Shown here one piece after another: positions 8,171 to 17,227 of a DNA stretch of 64,000 nt (positions within the stretch are counted from its first letter, which is position 1; the number at the start of each line of letters is the position of its first letter). Position numbers and translations under genes: made by a program. The notes beneath the pieces are model-generated. The model saw only the letters and a list, made by a program, of their open reading frames with translations. It did no database searches and was not told the origin of the DNA. Source of the DNA: Sodalis glossinidius str. 'morsitans' (GTDB lineage Bacteria > Pseudomonadota > Gammaproteobacteria > Enterobacterales > Enterobacteriaceae); the NCBI RefSeq assembly GCF_000010085.1, contig NC_007712.1, positions 620,001-684,000 on the forward strand. Reading direction: 5' to 3'.

Positions 8171-9469
8171 ATGGGTAAGAACGTCGTCGTACTGGGCACC
8201 CAATGGGGTGACGAAGGTAAAGGCAAGGTCGTCGACCTGCTGACCGAACGGGCTAAATATGTTGTTCGCTATCAGGGTGGACACAACGCCGGTCATACTT
8301 TAGTTATCAACGGTGAAAAAACCGTTCTTCATTTGATCCCCTCGGGCATCCTGCGTGAAAACGTTGTCAGCATTATCGCCAACGGCGTCGTGCTGTCGCC
8401 GGAAGCGCTGATGAAAGAAATGGGTGAGCTGGAGGCGCGAGGTATTCCGGTACGCGAACGCATGCTGATTTCCGAGGCGTGCCCGCTGATTCTTGCCTAC
8501 CATGTCGCGATGGACGTTGCGCGCGAAAAGGCCCGCGGCGCCAAAGCTATCGGCACCACCGGTCGCGGCATTGGCCCGGCCTATGAAGACAAAGTGGCGC
8601 GTCGCGCGCTGCGCGTGGGCGATCTTTTCAACAAGGACACGTTTGCCACCAAGCTGAAAGAGGTCGTGGACTACTACAACTTCCAGCTGGTGCATTATTA
8701 CCAGGCTGACACAGTGGATTACCAAATGGTGCTGGACGATATCCTGGCGGTGGCCTACGTTCTGACCGGTATGGTAGTGGACGTTTCCGAGCTGCTGGAC
8801 AGCGCCCGCAAACGCGGCGATCTGATGATGTTTGAAGGTGCTCAGGGCACGCTGCTGGATATCGATCACGGCACCTACCCCTACGTCACCTCATCCAATA
8901 CCACGGCCGGCGGCGTCGCTACTGGTTCCGGCCTCGGCCCGCGCTATGTGGACTATGTTCTCGGTATCGTCAAGGCCTATTCTACCCGCGTCGGCGCCGG
9001 CCCGTTTCCCACCGAGCTGTTTGACGACACGGGGGAATTCCTGTGCGTCAAGGGTAATGAATTCGGCGCCACCACGGGCCGCCGCCGCCGTACCGGCTGG
9101 CTGGACGCGGTAGCGGTGCGCCGTGCGGTGCAGATCAACTCGCTTTCCGGTTTCTGCCTCACCAAACTCGACGTGCTTGACGGTCTGCAGGAAGTGAAAA
9201 TCTGCACTGCCTATCGCCTGCCCGACGGTCGCGTGGTGGAAAGTACGCCGCTGGCCGCGGAAAACTGGGAAGGTATCGAGCCGATTTATGAGAGCATGCC
9301 GGGCTGGAGCGAAAGCACCTTCGGCGTGAAGGCGTTCGACAAGCTGCCCGAGGCGGCGCGTCGCTACATCAAACGTATCGAAGAGGTCACCGGCGTGCCG
9401 GTGGACATCGTTTCGACCGGACCTGACCGTAGCGAAACCATGATTTTACGCGATCCGTTCGACGCCTGA
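8171..9469 (+). CDS. purA: Adenylosuccinate synthetase PurA
   Basis: PurA makes adenylosuccinate from IMP, aspartate and GTP, the first committed step to AMP. The N-terminal GTP-binding loop GTQWGDEGKGK and the IMP-binding GHNAGHT are intact. GTTGRGIGPAYEDK and the late NKID-type base-binding region TKLDVLDG are also present. The length of 432 residues equals E. coli PurA. It is followed by a strong terminator. The usual next gene, nsrR, survives at most as a remnant. Confidence 0.98.
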   Translation: MGKNVVVLGTQWGDEGKGKVVDLLTERAKYVVRYQGGHNAGHTLVINGEKTVLHLIPSGILRENVVSIIANGVVLSPEALMKEMGELEARGIPVRERMLISEACPLILAYHVAMDVAREKARGAKAIGTTGRGIGPAYEDKVARRALRVGDLFNKDTFATKLKEVVDYYNFQLVHYYQADTVDYQMVLDDILAVAYVLTGMVVDVSELLDSARKRGDLMMFEGAQGTLLDIDHGTYPYVTSSNTTAGGVATGSGLGPRYVDYVLGIVKAYSTRVGAGPFPTELFDDTGEFLCVKGNEFGATTGRRRRTGWLDAVAVRRAVQINSLSGFCLTKLDVLDGLQEVKICTAYRLPDGRVVESTPLAAENWEGIEPIYESMPGWSESTFGVKAFDKLPEAARRYIKRIEEVTGVPVDIVSTGPDRSETMILRDPFDA

Positions 9470-9503
9470 TGGCCGCCGGATGTTAGAAAAGAAAAAAAGA
9501 GAG

Positions 9504-9531
9504 CAAACCGGGTGTGTCCCGGTTTGTTTTT
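9504..9531 (+). terminator. Intrinsic terminator after purA
   Basis: A perfect 9-bp stem CAAACCGGG / CCCGGTTTG (9504-9512 and 9518-9526) with a TGTGT loop is followed by TTTTT. It lies 35 bases past the purA stop. Confidence 0.9.
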
Positions 9532-9648
9532 ATATATCAATAGGTTATCCTGCCGTTACCGCACATGCCCTCATTGCCGATCGACAAGTCTTATGGCCTG
9601 TTTGGTTCTCAAAGGTTACTCTTATTGTTCATGTTTTCCTTTTTACCG

Positions 9649-9867
9649 ATACAGTTAACCCCGCCAGGATTTGGCGAATTTGCCAACGACAGCAGTATTT
9701 GGGGTTGCGCGCCGGCCGGTTGTAGTGCGGAACACCAGGTTGACATTTCGCCTGCAAAACAGGAGTTGCCGCAGGCGCCCATAGGTTTATCGCATCAGCC
9801 CGCACCCTGGGTGGCCGGCATGATTGCTCTAACCGCCGCTCTACATAGACGTGTGCGTGCCCGCTAG
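9649..9867 (+). pseudogene. nsrR: Probable decayed remnant of nsrR (nitric-oxide-sensing repressor)
   Basis: In E. coli and most relatives nsrR sits between purA and rnr. Here only about 430 bases separate these genes and no intact NsrR exists. One frame reads GCSAEHQVDISPAKQELPQA (9718-9777). This lines up with the NsrR cluster-binding segment [22 protein letters not shown], sharing C, S, E, I, P, A, K, Q, L and A but lacking the second and third cysteines. A QLT at 9652 may echo the NsrR N terminus (MQLTSF). The rest is unrecognisable. I infer large internal deletions. The evidence is one short match plus synteny, so this is tentative. Confidence 0.45.
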
Positions 9868-9905
9868 CGGCACGGCAACCTGTTTTGACATTATGGAGAA
9901 GCACG

Positions 9906-12200
9906 ATGTCACAAGATCCCTTTCTGGAAAGAGAGGCAGAAAAATATGCATTCCCGGTTCCCAGCCGAGAATTTATCCTCGCCCATTTAGCCAAGCGGGA
10001 AAAGCCCGCCAGCCGCGAGGAGCTGGCGCAAGAGCTGGACATCAGTGGCGAAGACCAACTGGAAGGTTTGCGCCGCCGCTTGCGCGCTATGGAGCGGGAC
10101 GGGCAATTGATTTTTACCCGGCGCCAGTGCTATGCGCTGCCGGAGCGTCTAGATCTGTTGCGCGGTACGGTCATCTGTCATCGCGACGGCTTTGGTTTCC
10201 TGCGCGTCGAAGGCAGCAAGGATGACTATTATTTGTCCGCCGAACAGATGAAAATGGCCATTCATGGCGATGTTGTCATGGCGCAACCCCAGGGCGCGGA
10301 CCGCAAAGGCCGCCGCGAGGCGCGCATTGTGCGGGTGCTGGTGCCGAAAACCAGCCAGATCGTGGGCCGTTTTTTCACTGATGCCGGCAGCGCGTTTGTC
10401 GTGCCGGACGATAGCCGCCTCAGTTTCGATATTCTGATTCCGCCGGAGGCAACCCAGGGCGCCCGCATGGGGTTCGTGGTGGTGGTGGAGTTGACGCAGC
10501 GCCCGACCCGGCGTACCAAAGCCATAGGTAAAGTGGTGGAAGTGCTCGGCGATAATATGGGTACCGGTATGGCGGTGGATATCGCGTTGCGCACGCACGA
10601 TATTCCCTATGTCTGGCCGCCTGAAGTCGAGCAGCAGCTCGCGGATTTGCAAGAAGACGTGCCGGAAGCAGCCAAGCGCGGGCGTATCGATTTACGCGCA
10701 CTGCCGCTGGTGACCATTGATGGCGAGGACGCGCGTGACTTCGACGACGCGGTGTACTGCGAGAAAAAACGCAGCGGAGGAGGCTGGCGACTGTGGGTGG
10801 CGATTGCTGATGTGAGCTATTACGTCCGCCCGCATACGCCGCTCGATCAGGAGGCCAGCCGGCGTGCCACCTCGGTTTATTTCCCTTCGCAGGTGATCCC
10901 GATGCTTCCCGAGGTGCTGTCCAACGGCCTGTGTTCGTTAAACCCACAGGTGGACAGGCTGTGTATGGTGTGCGAGATGACCATCTCTGCTCAGGGACGC
11001 CTCTCATCCTATAAATTTTATGAAGCGGTGATGAACTCCCATGCACGCCTGACCTATAACAAGGTCTGGCAGATCCTGCAGGGGCAGCAGGAATTGCGCG
11101 CCCAGTACGCGCCGCTCGTCAAGCCGCTGACGCAACTGCATGAAATGTATCAGACGCTGGAACAGGCCAGAGTCCAGCGCGGCGGCATCTCTTTTGAAAC
11201 CGAAGAGGCCAAGTTCATTTTCAACGCAGAGCGCCGCATCGAGCGTATCGAGCCGGTGAAGCGTAATGATGCCCATAAACTGATCGAAGAGTGCATGATC
11301 CTGGCGAATATCGCCGCGGCACGCTTTGTTGAAAAGCACAAAGAGCCAGCGCTTTATCGCGTGCATGATAGGCCAAGCAATGACCACATCACGTCGTTGC
11401 GCACGGTGTTGGGCGAGCTGGGGCTGACTCTCGGCGGCGGCGATAAACCCGAACCTAAGGATTATGCCGATATGATGAATCTGGTCGCGGGCCGGCCGGA
11501 TCACGAAATGCTGCAAACCATGCTGATGCGATCGATGAAGCAGGCGATTTACGATCCGGAAAACCGCGGCCACTTCGGGCTGGCCCTGCAGGCCTATGCC
11601 CACTTTACTTCGCCGATTCGCCGTTATCCGGATCTGGCGCTGCACCGGGCGGTCAAATATCTTCTCGGCCAGCAAAGTGGTGAGATTGACGGCCGCGCCA
11701 CCCCGACCGGTGGTTGGCATTCCGAGTTGGAAGAAATGTTGCAGTTGGGCCAGCAATGTTCGCTGAGCGAGCGTCGCGCCGATGAAGCGACCCGCGACGT
11801 GGCGGATTGGTTGAAGTGTGACTTTATGCTGGATCATGTTGGTGAGGTGTTTAGCGGTATTATTACCAGCGTGACCAGCTTTGGCTTTTTTGTGCGTCTT
11901 GATGAACTGTTTATCGATGGTCTGGTGCATGTCTCGTCGCTGGACAATGACTATTATCGTCATGACAACATTGGCCAGCGGTTGATAGGGGAATCCGGCG
12001 GTAGAGTGTACCGGCTCGGCGATGCCGTGGAGATCCGCGTCGAAGCCGTGCATATGGACGAGCGCAAAATCGATTTTTCCTTGATTTCCAGCCGCCGTCA
12101 GTCGCGAGGCGTAGGCAAAACCGCGCGCCAGCGTCAGCAGCAGGCGAACCGCGGCGGGGACGGGAAATGGGGGCGACAAGCCCGGCGGTGTGCGCGGTAA
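9906..12200 (+). CDS. rnr: Exoribonuclease R (RNase R), basic tail frameshifted
   Basis: RNase R is a processive 3'-5' exoribonuclease that degrades structured RNA and acts in trans-translation-linked mRNA decay. The N-terminal winged helix, cold-shock domains, RNB catalytic domain (DGEDARDFDDAVY at about residues 268-280, with the metal-binding Asp residues) and S1 domain are intact. The start MSQDPFLEREAEKY at 9906 is preceded by GGAG. After KIDFSLISSRR and VGKTARQRQQQ, the frame ends early at 12200. The lysine/arginine-rich tail continues in two other frames to about 12451. The product is about 764 residues against 813 in E. coli. The core enzyme should work; the tail helps helicase activity and ribosome/SmpB contacts in E. 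coli. Confidence 0.93.
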   Translation: MSQDPFLEREAEKYAFPVPSREFILAHLAKREKPASREELAQELDISGEDQLEGLRRRLRAMERDGQLIFTRRQCYALPERLDLLRGTVICHRDGFGFLRVEGSKDDYYLSAEQMKMAIHGDVVMAQPQGADRKGRREARIVRVLVPKTSQIVGRFFTDAGSAFVVPDDSRLSFDILIPPEATQGARMGFVVVVELTQRPTRRTKAIGKVVEVLGDNMGTGMAVDIALRTHDIPYVWPPEVEQQLADLQEDVPEAAKRGRIDLRALPLVTIDGEDARDFDDAVYCEKKRSGGGWRLWVAIADVSYYVRPHTPLDQEASRRATSVYFPSQVIPMLPEVLSNGLCSLNPQVDRLCMVCEMTISAQGRLSSYKFYEAVMNSHARLTYNKVWQILQGQQELRAQYAPLVKPLTQLHEMYQTLEQARVQRGGISFETEEAKFIFNAERRIERIEPVKRNDAHKLIEECMILANIAAARFVEKHKEPALYRVHDRPSNDHITSLRTVLGELGLTLGGGDKPEPKDYADMMNLVAGRPDHEMLQTMLMRSMKQAIYDPENRGHFGLALQAYAHFTSPIRRYPDLALHRAVKYLLGQQSGEIDGRATPTGGWHSELEEMLQLGQQCSLSERRADEATRDVADWLKCDFMLDHVGEVFSGIITSVTSFGFFVRLDELFIDGLVHVSSLDNDYYRHDNIGQRLIGESGGRVYRLGDAVEIRVEAVHMDERKIDFSLISSRRQSRGVGKTARQRQQQANRGGDGKWGRQARRCAR

Positions 12201-12451
12201 GCGCCAGCGCGGCGGTGGACAAAACGCGTCGCAGCCGTTCCCCAGCGGCCAGCCGGCCCCGACGGCGCAGAGAGGCGCAAAACGTGGCAAGAGCGGCCAC
12301 GCCTTTTCCGCGCCGGCTAAACCGGCCGCTGAGGAAGCGCCCTGTAATAAAACCGTCCAAGGACGGTGCATCACGCAATAAAGCCGCCGGCGGTAAAACG
12401 CGCCGCGGCGTCCGGTCATTCAGAAAGCTGAGTGTCGGCAAGCGACGTTAA
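12168..12451 (+). other. Out-of-frame remnants of the RNase R C-terminal tail
   Basis: Directly past the shortened rnr frame, a second frame reads GDKPGGVRGKRQRGGGQNA and stays open to 12381. A third reads NKAAGGKTRRGVRSFRKLS and then stops at 12451. Both have the Arg/Lys/Gly composition of RNase R tails. The first shift coincides with a G-run at about 12168-12172, the second with the stretch around 12345-12375. I read these as two indels in a formerly continuous basic tail. Confidence 0.65.
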
Positions 12452-12502
12452 TTGGCATAACCCAAACGGGCCAGCCAGGCCCGTTGACGATGAAAGAACA
12501 TC

Positions 12503-13240
12503 ATGAGCGAAATTATTTACGGTATTCATGCCGTACAAGCCCTGCTGGAGCGTGATCCCCAGCGTTTCCTGGATGTGTATCTGCTAAAAGGGCGTGACGA
12601 CCGCCGTTTGCAGCCGCTGCTTCAGCAGTTGGAGAACGCGGGCATCGTTATCCAGATGGTGAGCCGCCAGTGGCTGGATGAGAAGGCGGAAGGTGCCGTT
12701 CATCAAGGCATCGTCGCCCGGGTGCAGGCAGGGTGGCAATACCAGGAGAACGATCTGCCGGCGCTGCTGACGCAGCAGGCCGCGCCGCTGCTGTTGGTGC
12801 TTGATGGCGTCACCGACCCGCATAACCTGGGTGCGTGCCTGCGCTGTGCCGACGCCGCCGGGGTGCATGCGGTGATCGTACCGCGCGATCGCGCGGCGCC
12901 GCTTAACGCCACCGCCAAGAAAGTGGCCAGCGGCGCTGCGGAAACCGTACCGCTTATCCGCGTGACCAATCTGGCGCGCACGCTGCGTCTGCTGCAAGAG
13001 CATAATGTGTGGATAGTCGGCACTGCCGGCGAAGCGGACCACCATCTTTATCAAAGTAAACTGACCGGGCCGCTGGCGCTGGTCATGGGTGCGGAAGGTG
13101 AAGGGATGCGTCGCCTGACGCGAGAACACTGCGATGAGCTCATCAGCATCCCCATGGCCGGAACGGTTTCGTCACTCAATGTGTCGGTTGCCGCTGGGGT
13201 ATCCCTGTTTGAAGCCGTGCGGCAGCGGTGGCAGAAGTAA
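12503..13240 (+). CDS. rlmB: 23S rRNA (guanosine-2'-O-)-methyltransferase RlmB
   Basis: RlmB is a SPOUT methyltransferase that methylates G2251 in the 23S rRNA P-loop. The N-terminal L7Ae-like substrate domain is followed by LDGVTDPHNLGACLR, VMGAEGEGMRR and the knot-forming IPMAGTVSSLNVSVAAG. The length of 245 residues matches the family (E. coli 243). It keeps its usual position after rnr. The yjfI-aidB block that follows in E. coli is absent. Confidence 0.97.
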   Translation: MSEIIYGIHAVQALLERDPQRFLDVYLLKGRDDRRLQPLLQQLENAGIVIQMVSRQWLDEKAEGAVHQGIVARVQAGWQYQENDLPALLTQQAAPLLLVLDGVTDPHNLGACLRCADAAGVHAVIVPRDRAAPLNATAKKVASGAAETVPLIRVTNLARTLRLLQEHNVWIVGTAGEADHHLYQSKLTGPLALVMGAEGEGMRRLTREHCDELISIPMAGTVSSLNVSVAAGVSLFEAVRQRWQK

Positions 13241-13261
13241 CCCTGCGGCCGCCGGCGCACG

Positions 13262-13567
13262 CTAGCGGTAAAGAATCGCCTCGCCGTGCCAGACGCCGGG
13301 GGTCACCGTCTCATCGATCATCAGGATCTGGTAGTAGCGCGCCTGATGTTCATCCGCCTGGCGCTGAAGGGCGTTTTTAGCGTCCATGGGGCTGCCGTGT
13401 TCATCCACGGTGACCTTGCCCGCCCGCGTCAGCGAACCCACCATATTGCGGCTGATTTCGACCGCTTGTTTTTCCGGAGCCGGCGGCGACGCCGGTTTGC
13501 CATTCAACACGCTGCACCCCGCTAACGGCAGGCCGCAAAAAAGGATCAGTGTAGTAAGCCATTTCAT
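13262..13567 (-). CDS. bsmA: Lipoprotein BsmA/YjfO (DUF1471 family)
   Basis: This is a small outer-membrane-type lipoprotein with signal MKWLTTLILFCGLPLAGCS, whose lipobox LAGC places the lipidated Cys near residue 18. It is followed by a YhcN/DUF1471-like domain ending VDETVTPGVWHGEAILYR, close to E. coli BsmA (VDETIVTGQWYSQAILYR). In E. coli this family is linked to biofilm stress and peroxide tolerance. The ATG giving the canonical signal peptide was chosen over an in-frame ATG seven codons upstream. It lies between rlmB and yjfP, in its normal order with yjfP. Confidence 0.85.
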   Translation of the reverse strand: MKWLTTLILFCGLPLAGCSVLNGKPASPPAPEKQAVEISRNMVGSLTRAGKVTVDEHGSPMDAKNALQRQADEHQARYYQILMIDETVTPGVWHGEAILYR

Positions 13568-13694
13568 AGCCAAATATCCGCAATGCATAGGTGATTAAAG
13601 TATAGCGAAACCGGTCTGCAGTGATTATGGTAATGACCGGACGCTGCGGCGACAGGACGGCGTAGCGTATGTGTGACGGCGAACGGGAGGCCCC

Positions 13695-14360
13695 ATGGTC
13701 GAGATGCATCAGGAGTACGTCGGCGACATCGAAGTGATACATGCGATGCCGGCGGGCGGTTATGCCTCACCGCTGCCGACGCTGTTCTTTTACCATGGCT
13801 ACATCTCGTCCAAAGAGATCATAGCTATTTCGGCTATGCGCTGGCGCAGACCGGGTTCCGTGTGATCCTGCCGGATGCTCTTATGCATGGTGCCCTTTTT
13901 GACGGTGATGAGCAACGCCGCCTTCGGCATTTTTGGGATATTCTACGCAAAAACATCGATGAATTGCCTGCGCTATATACGCATTATCATCAGCTTGGAC
14001 AGATTGACGGCCGGCGCGTCGATGGGCGGCATGACCGCACTGGGGGCACTGGCGCGCTTTGACTGGCTGTTGTCCGCCGCGGCGCTGATGGGGTCAGGGG
14101 ATTTTATGCGCCTTAGCCGGACCCTGTTTCCGCCGGTGACGCCGGATGCGCCGGACTATGATGTGTTTCAGCGGCTGGATAAGCTGCATGACCGGCCGTT
14201 GCTGCTTTGGCACGGTGAGGCGGATCCGCTGGTGCCGCCGGCGGAGAGCGCGCGGGATGGTCATCATCGGGTGCGCTATCTTACCGAGCCGGACATTAGT
14301 CACAAAATCACCGTGGGTGCGCTCGCGGCAACTGCGGCTTTTTTCCGCGAGGCTCTATAG
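13695..14360 (+). pseudogene. yjfP: Frameshifted esterase YjfP (alpha/beta hydrolase)
   Basis: The start at 13695 (RBS GGGAGG) gives MVEMHQEYVGDIEVIH and continues to LPTLFFYHGYISSKE, matching YjfP. It then shifts: the continuation SYFGYALAQTGFRVILPDA lies in the frame open to 14062. The nucleophile motif GASMGGMTALGAL and the end DRPLLLWHGEADPLVPP through AAFFREAL lie in a third frame ending at 14360. Roughly 40 residues between the Ser motif and DRPLLLW are also missing relative to E. coli (249 aa). At least two indels plus a deletion make a functional carboxylesterase impossible. The ulaR-ula operon that follows in E. coli is absent. Confidence 0.88.
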
Positions 14361-14514
14361 CGCCGGCTGCTTGAGGCCCAAAGCCTGAAGCCCTATGGCC
14401 AACGTTAGCCTAACGCCCGCAACGCTGGCGCTTTGACGTCGATAGCGGAAATAATCCACAGCGGGTCCTTGTGTTTGGCCGGCCGGATAAGTAGAATTGA
14501 ATGTCATTTTTCGA

Positions 14515-14596
14515 CCGTACACTTATCACGTTCCTTGCTTCCATGGGCCGCGGTTGACCCTGACAGGAGGCTGAATAATCCGTAAGGAGCAATTCT
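14515..14596 (+). promoter_or_regulatory. Candidate 5' leader of the rpsF operon (possible S6:S18 autoregulatory site)
   Basis: The bases before rpsF (TTGCTTCCATGGGCCGC through GGAGGCTGAATAATCC and AAGGAGCAATT) resemble the enterobacterial rpsF leader, in which an S6:S18 complex binds a CCG-containing internal loop. I recognise the general sequence but did not fold it. The AAGGAG Shine-Dalgarno sequence at 14583-14588 is clear. Confidence 0.4.
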
Positions 14597-14992
14597 ATGC
14601 GTCATTACGAAATCATTTTTATGGTTCATCCTGACCAAAGCGAACAGGTTGCCGGCATGATTGAACGCTACAGCGCCCTGATTACCGGTGCTGAAGGCCA
14701 GATCCACCGCTTGGAAGACTGGGGCCGCCGTCAGCTGGCTTACCCGATAAACAAACTGCACAAAGCCCACTATGTTCTGCTGAACGTAGAAGCGCCGCAG
14801 GAAGTGATCGACGAGCTGGAAACAGTTTTCCGCTTCAATGACGCCGTTATCCGCAGCATGATCATGCGCGTTAAGCACGCGGTGACTGAAGCGTCTCCGA
14901 TGGTTAAAGCGAAAGATGAACGCCGCGAGCGCCGTGAAGATTTCGCTACTGAAACCAACGAAGACTCTGATGCTGGGGATTCTGAAGAGTAA
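14597..14992 (+). CDS. rpsF: 30S ribosomal protein S6
   Basis: S6 is a primary/secondary binding protein of the 30S platform that pairs with S18. The sequence MRHYEIIFMVHPDQSEQV and the following ferredoxin-like fold are nearly identical to E. coli S6. The acidic C-terminal tail ends GDSEE; glutamates are added there by RimK in E. coli. It has 131 residues and heads the rpsF-priB-rpsR-rplI operon. Confidence 0.98.
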   Translation: MRHYEIIFMVHPDQSEQVAGMIERYSALITGAEGQIHRLEDWGRRQLAYPINKLHKAHYVLLNVEAPQEVIDELETVFRFNDAVIRSMIMRVKHAVTEASPMVKAKDERRERREDFATETNEDSDAGDSEE

Positions 14993-14998
14993 TCGATG

Positions 14999-15316
14999 AT
15001 GACGGCGAACCGTCTGATGCTGTCGGGCACCGTGTGCAAGACACCCATCCGAAAGGTCAGCCCGTCAGGTATTCCGCATTGCCAGTTCGTGCTTGAGCAC
15101 CGTTCTGTGCATCAGGAAGCCGGTTTTTCACGCCAGGCATGGTGCCGACTCCCCGTGGTGGTCAGTGGAAAACAGACACTCGAAATTACTCGCAGTATAA
15201 CGGTCGGCGCGCAGATTACTGTGCAGGGGTTCATCTGTTGCCATCAAGGGCGCAATGGCCTCAGCAAAATAGTTCTGCATACCGAGCAGATTGATTTGAT
15301 AGATTCTGGAGACTAG
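14999..15316 (+). CDS. priB: Primosomal replication protein PriB
   Basis: PriB is a dimeric OB-fold single-strand DNA-binding protein that stimulates PriA in replication restart. The segments [20 protein letters not shown] and [18 protein letters not shown], and the end [10 protein letters not shown], match E. coli PriB (104 aa). Two ATG codons lie in tandem at 14996 and 14999; the second best fits the known N terminus. The start is 6 bases past rpsF, indicating coupling. Confidence 0.96.
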
Positions 15317-15320
15317 CCCT

Positions 15321-15548
15321 ATGGCACGTTATTTCCGTCGTCGCAAGTTCTGCCGTTTCACCACGGAAGGCGTTGTTGAGATCGACTATAAAGACATCGC
15401 TACGCTGAAAAACTATATCACCGAAAGTGGTAAAATTGTCCCGAGCCGTATTACCGGTACTCGCGCCAAATACCAACGTCAGCTGGCCCGCGCAATCAAG
15501 CGTGCGCGCTACCTTTCCCTGTTGCCGTACACTGATCGTCATCAGTAA
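15321..15548 (+). CDS. rpsR: 30S ribosomal protein S18
   Basis: This 75-residue basic protein ([18 protein letters not shown]...) is essentially identical to E. coli S18. It binds with S6 to the 30S platform. It starts 4 bases after priB. Confidence 0.98.
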
Positions 15549-15586
15549 TCGGTCATCGTCCACTAAGTCTTTGAGAGGATAAGGTA

Positions 15587-16039
15587 ATGCAAGTTATTCT
15601 GCTTGATAAAGTCGCCAACCTGGGCGGTTTGGGTGAACAGGTTAACGTTAAAGCGGGCTACGCTCGTAACTACCTGGTGCCGCAGGGCAAAGCCGTACCG
15701 GCCACCAAGAAAAACGTGGAATATTTTGAGGAGCGCCGCGCCGAGCTCGAAGCCAAACTAGCGGAAACCCAGGCTGCGGCTGAAGCACGCGCTGCGAAAA
15801 TCAATGAACTGGGCATCGTCACCATCCCGTCTAAAGCAGGCGACGAAGGTAAACTGTTCGGCTCTATCGGTACCCGCGATATCGCCGACGCGATCACCGC
15901 TGCAGGCATTAACGTCTCCAAAAGCGAAGTGCGTCTGCCGAACGGTGTTCTGCGCACGACCGGTGACCACGATGTCAGCATCCAGGTGCACAGCGAAGTT
16001 TTCGCCAGCCTGAATGTGGTGATTGTTCCCGAAGCGTAA
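15587..16039 (+). CDS. rplI: 50S ribosomal protein L9
   Basis: L9 binds 23S rRNA near the base of the L1 stalk with its N-terminal domain (MQVILLDKVANLGGLG...VKAGYARNYLVP). It extends a long central helix and C-terminal domain that help maintain reading-frame fidelity. The protein has 150 residues (E. coli 149). It is the last gene of the rpsF operon and is followed by a strong terminator. Confidence 0.98.
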   Translation: MQVILLDKVANLGGLGEQVNVKAGYARNYLVPQGKAVPATKKNVEYFEERRAELEAKLAETQAAAEARAAKINELGIVTIPSKAGDEGKLFGSIGTRDIADAITAAGINVSKSEVRLPNGVLRTTGDHDVSIQVHSEVFASLNVVIVPEA

Positions 16040-16059
16040 TCGCAAGATTATGTGAGGTT

Positions 16060-16092
16060 AAAACGCCGGCCCTGTGCCGGCGTTTTGCTTTT
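16060..16092 (+). terminator. Intrinsic terminator of the rpsF-rplI operon
   Basis: An 11-bp perfect stem AAAACGCCGGC / GCCGGCGTTTT (16060-16070 and 16076-16086) with loop CCTGT ends in T-rich sequence (TTTTGCTTTT). With A-tracts on the left arm it could also stop leftward transcription from the ytfB side. Confidence 0.9.
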
Positions 16093-16213
16093 CCGATCGG
16101 GCCCGATCAGGATGACACGATAAGACGATGGCCGCTGCGTCAGCCTGACTATCGACGCCGGCGATGTATGGCTAGCGCTGGTGGTAAAAGGAGCGGCGCA
16201 GCTGATGGCACGA

Positions 16214-17034
16214 TTAACGCTGTTGGTAGCTGCCGTCGGGCTGTAGCGAAAAACGCACCGGACCTGCGGCACCGGTTTCAATCTCCAGCAGCGTTACCAC
16301 ACCCTGCGCATTCTGGACTATCCGCACTTCCTGCCCGGCCTGCAGGCTGCTCAACGGTTTATTGCTACCCTCCACCTGCGCCATGGCAAAGACATCCGCC
16401 ACCGGCAAATTATGCGCGCGAAACAGCTGTGCCAGCGTCTGGCCATCGGCGATGCGGTAGGTTTGCATGGCGGTTATCCGTGCTGCCGGCGACGGCGCTG
16501 TTGTCCACCAGCTCGGCCTGCATGTGGGCACAGGCGGCGTGTCGTTGCGGACCGTTGACGCAGGTGGCATCTGCGGGCCCATCCATTATAAAATCGTCCG
16601 GCAGATGCCACAATGTCGCCAACAGCGTCTTCCCGCGCTGTGCCGCGCCCAAGTAGGGCGGGGCGGGGGGGTGACTCCGTCCGCGGCGGCACTTCTGCCA
16701 GATAGTCAGGGCGATGACCGGTGCTGCCTAGGGGCGTAGTGAAGGGCTCGTCTCCGGTCGTGGCGCCAGCTCTGCCGATGGGGGTCGGTTGCGGCTCGTC
16801 CTCGTCCACTGCACTGCCGATGGCTAGGGCGTAGGATGCATCCTGCGACGAGGTTGTGGCGGACCCATCCTGTCCGTCGGGAATTTGTTGTAGCGCGCGC
16901 TTATCGTCCTCGCCGGCCGCCTGGCTGACGTCATCATCGTGGCCGAAACGGCGACGCCATTTCTCCCGCAGGCCGTCCAGTCCCGGCAGCGAAAAGCCCA
17001 GGGACGTATTCTTCCTAGGCGCGATTCTGCCCAT
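16214..17034 (-). pseudogene. ytfB: Decayed ytfB (cell-division-associated OapA/LysM-like protein)
   Basis: The N terminus MGRIAPRKNTSLGFSLPGL (from 17034) and downstream pieces belong to the YtfB/OapA family. YtfB is an inner-membrane protein with a C-terminal glycan-binding LysM-like domain that localises to the septum in E. coli. The conserved C-terminal domain (QTLAQLFRAHNLPVADVFAM, AQVEG, LSSLQAGQEVRIVQN) is in a different frame, ending at 16214. A middle piece, GKTLLATLWHLPDDFIMDGP, is in a third frame. No hydrophobic segment was found where the transmembrane helix should be. At least two frameshifts plus loss of the membrane anchor make this non-functional. Confidence 0.85.
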
Positions 17035-17227
17035 GATGACCTCTCTTGCAAAACTGTTGCCGTAACCCGATGAAGTATAGAGCGGCGAAGGATGAAGCTC
17101 CATGCCTATTTCATACCGCGCTTTGCGGTTAAAGGGAGGTGTCATACTAATTGCACGCGGAATTTTACCCCAACCGCCCGCGCTGTTATGCTGCGCCTTT
17201 CGCTTTTTAAGATATCAAGGAAAAGTC

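Noticed and set aside
11004..12419. A 471-codon open frame antisense to rnr
   Set aside because: It lies entirely opposite a well-conserved gene, has no recognisable similarity, and arises from the GC-rich codon bias of rnr.
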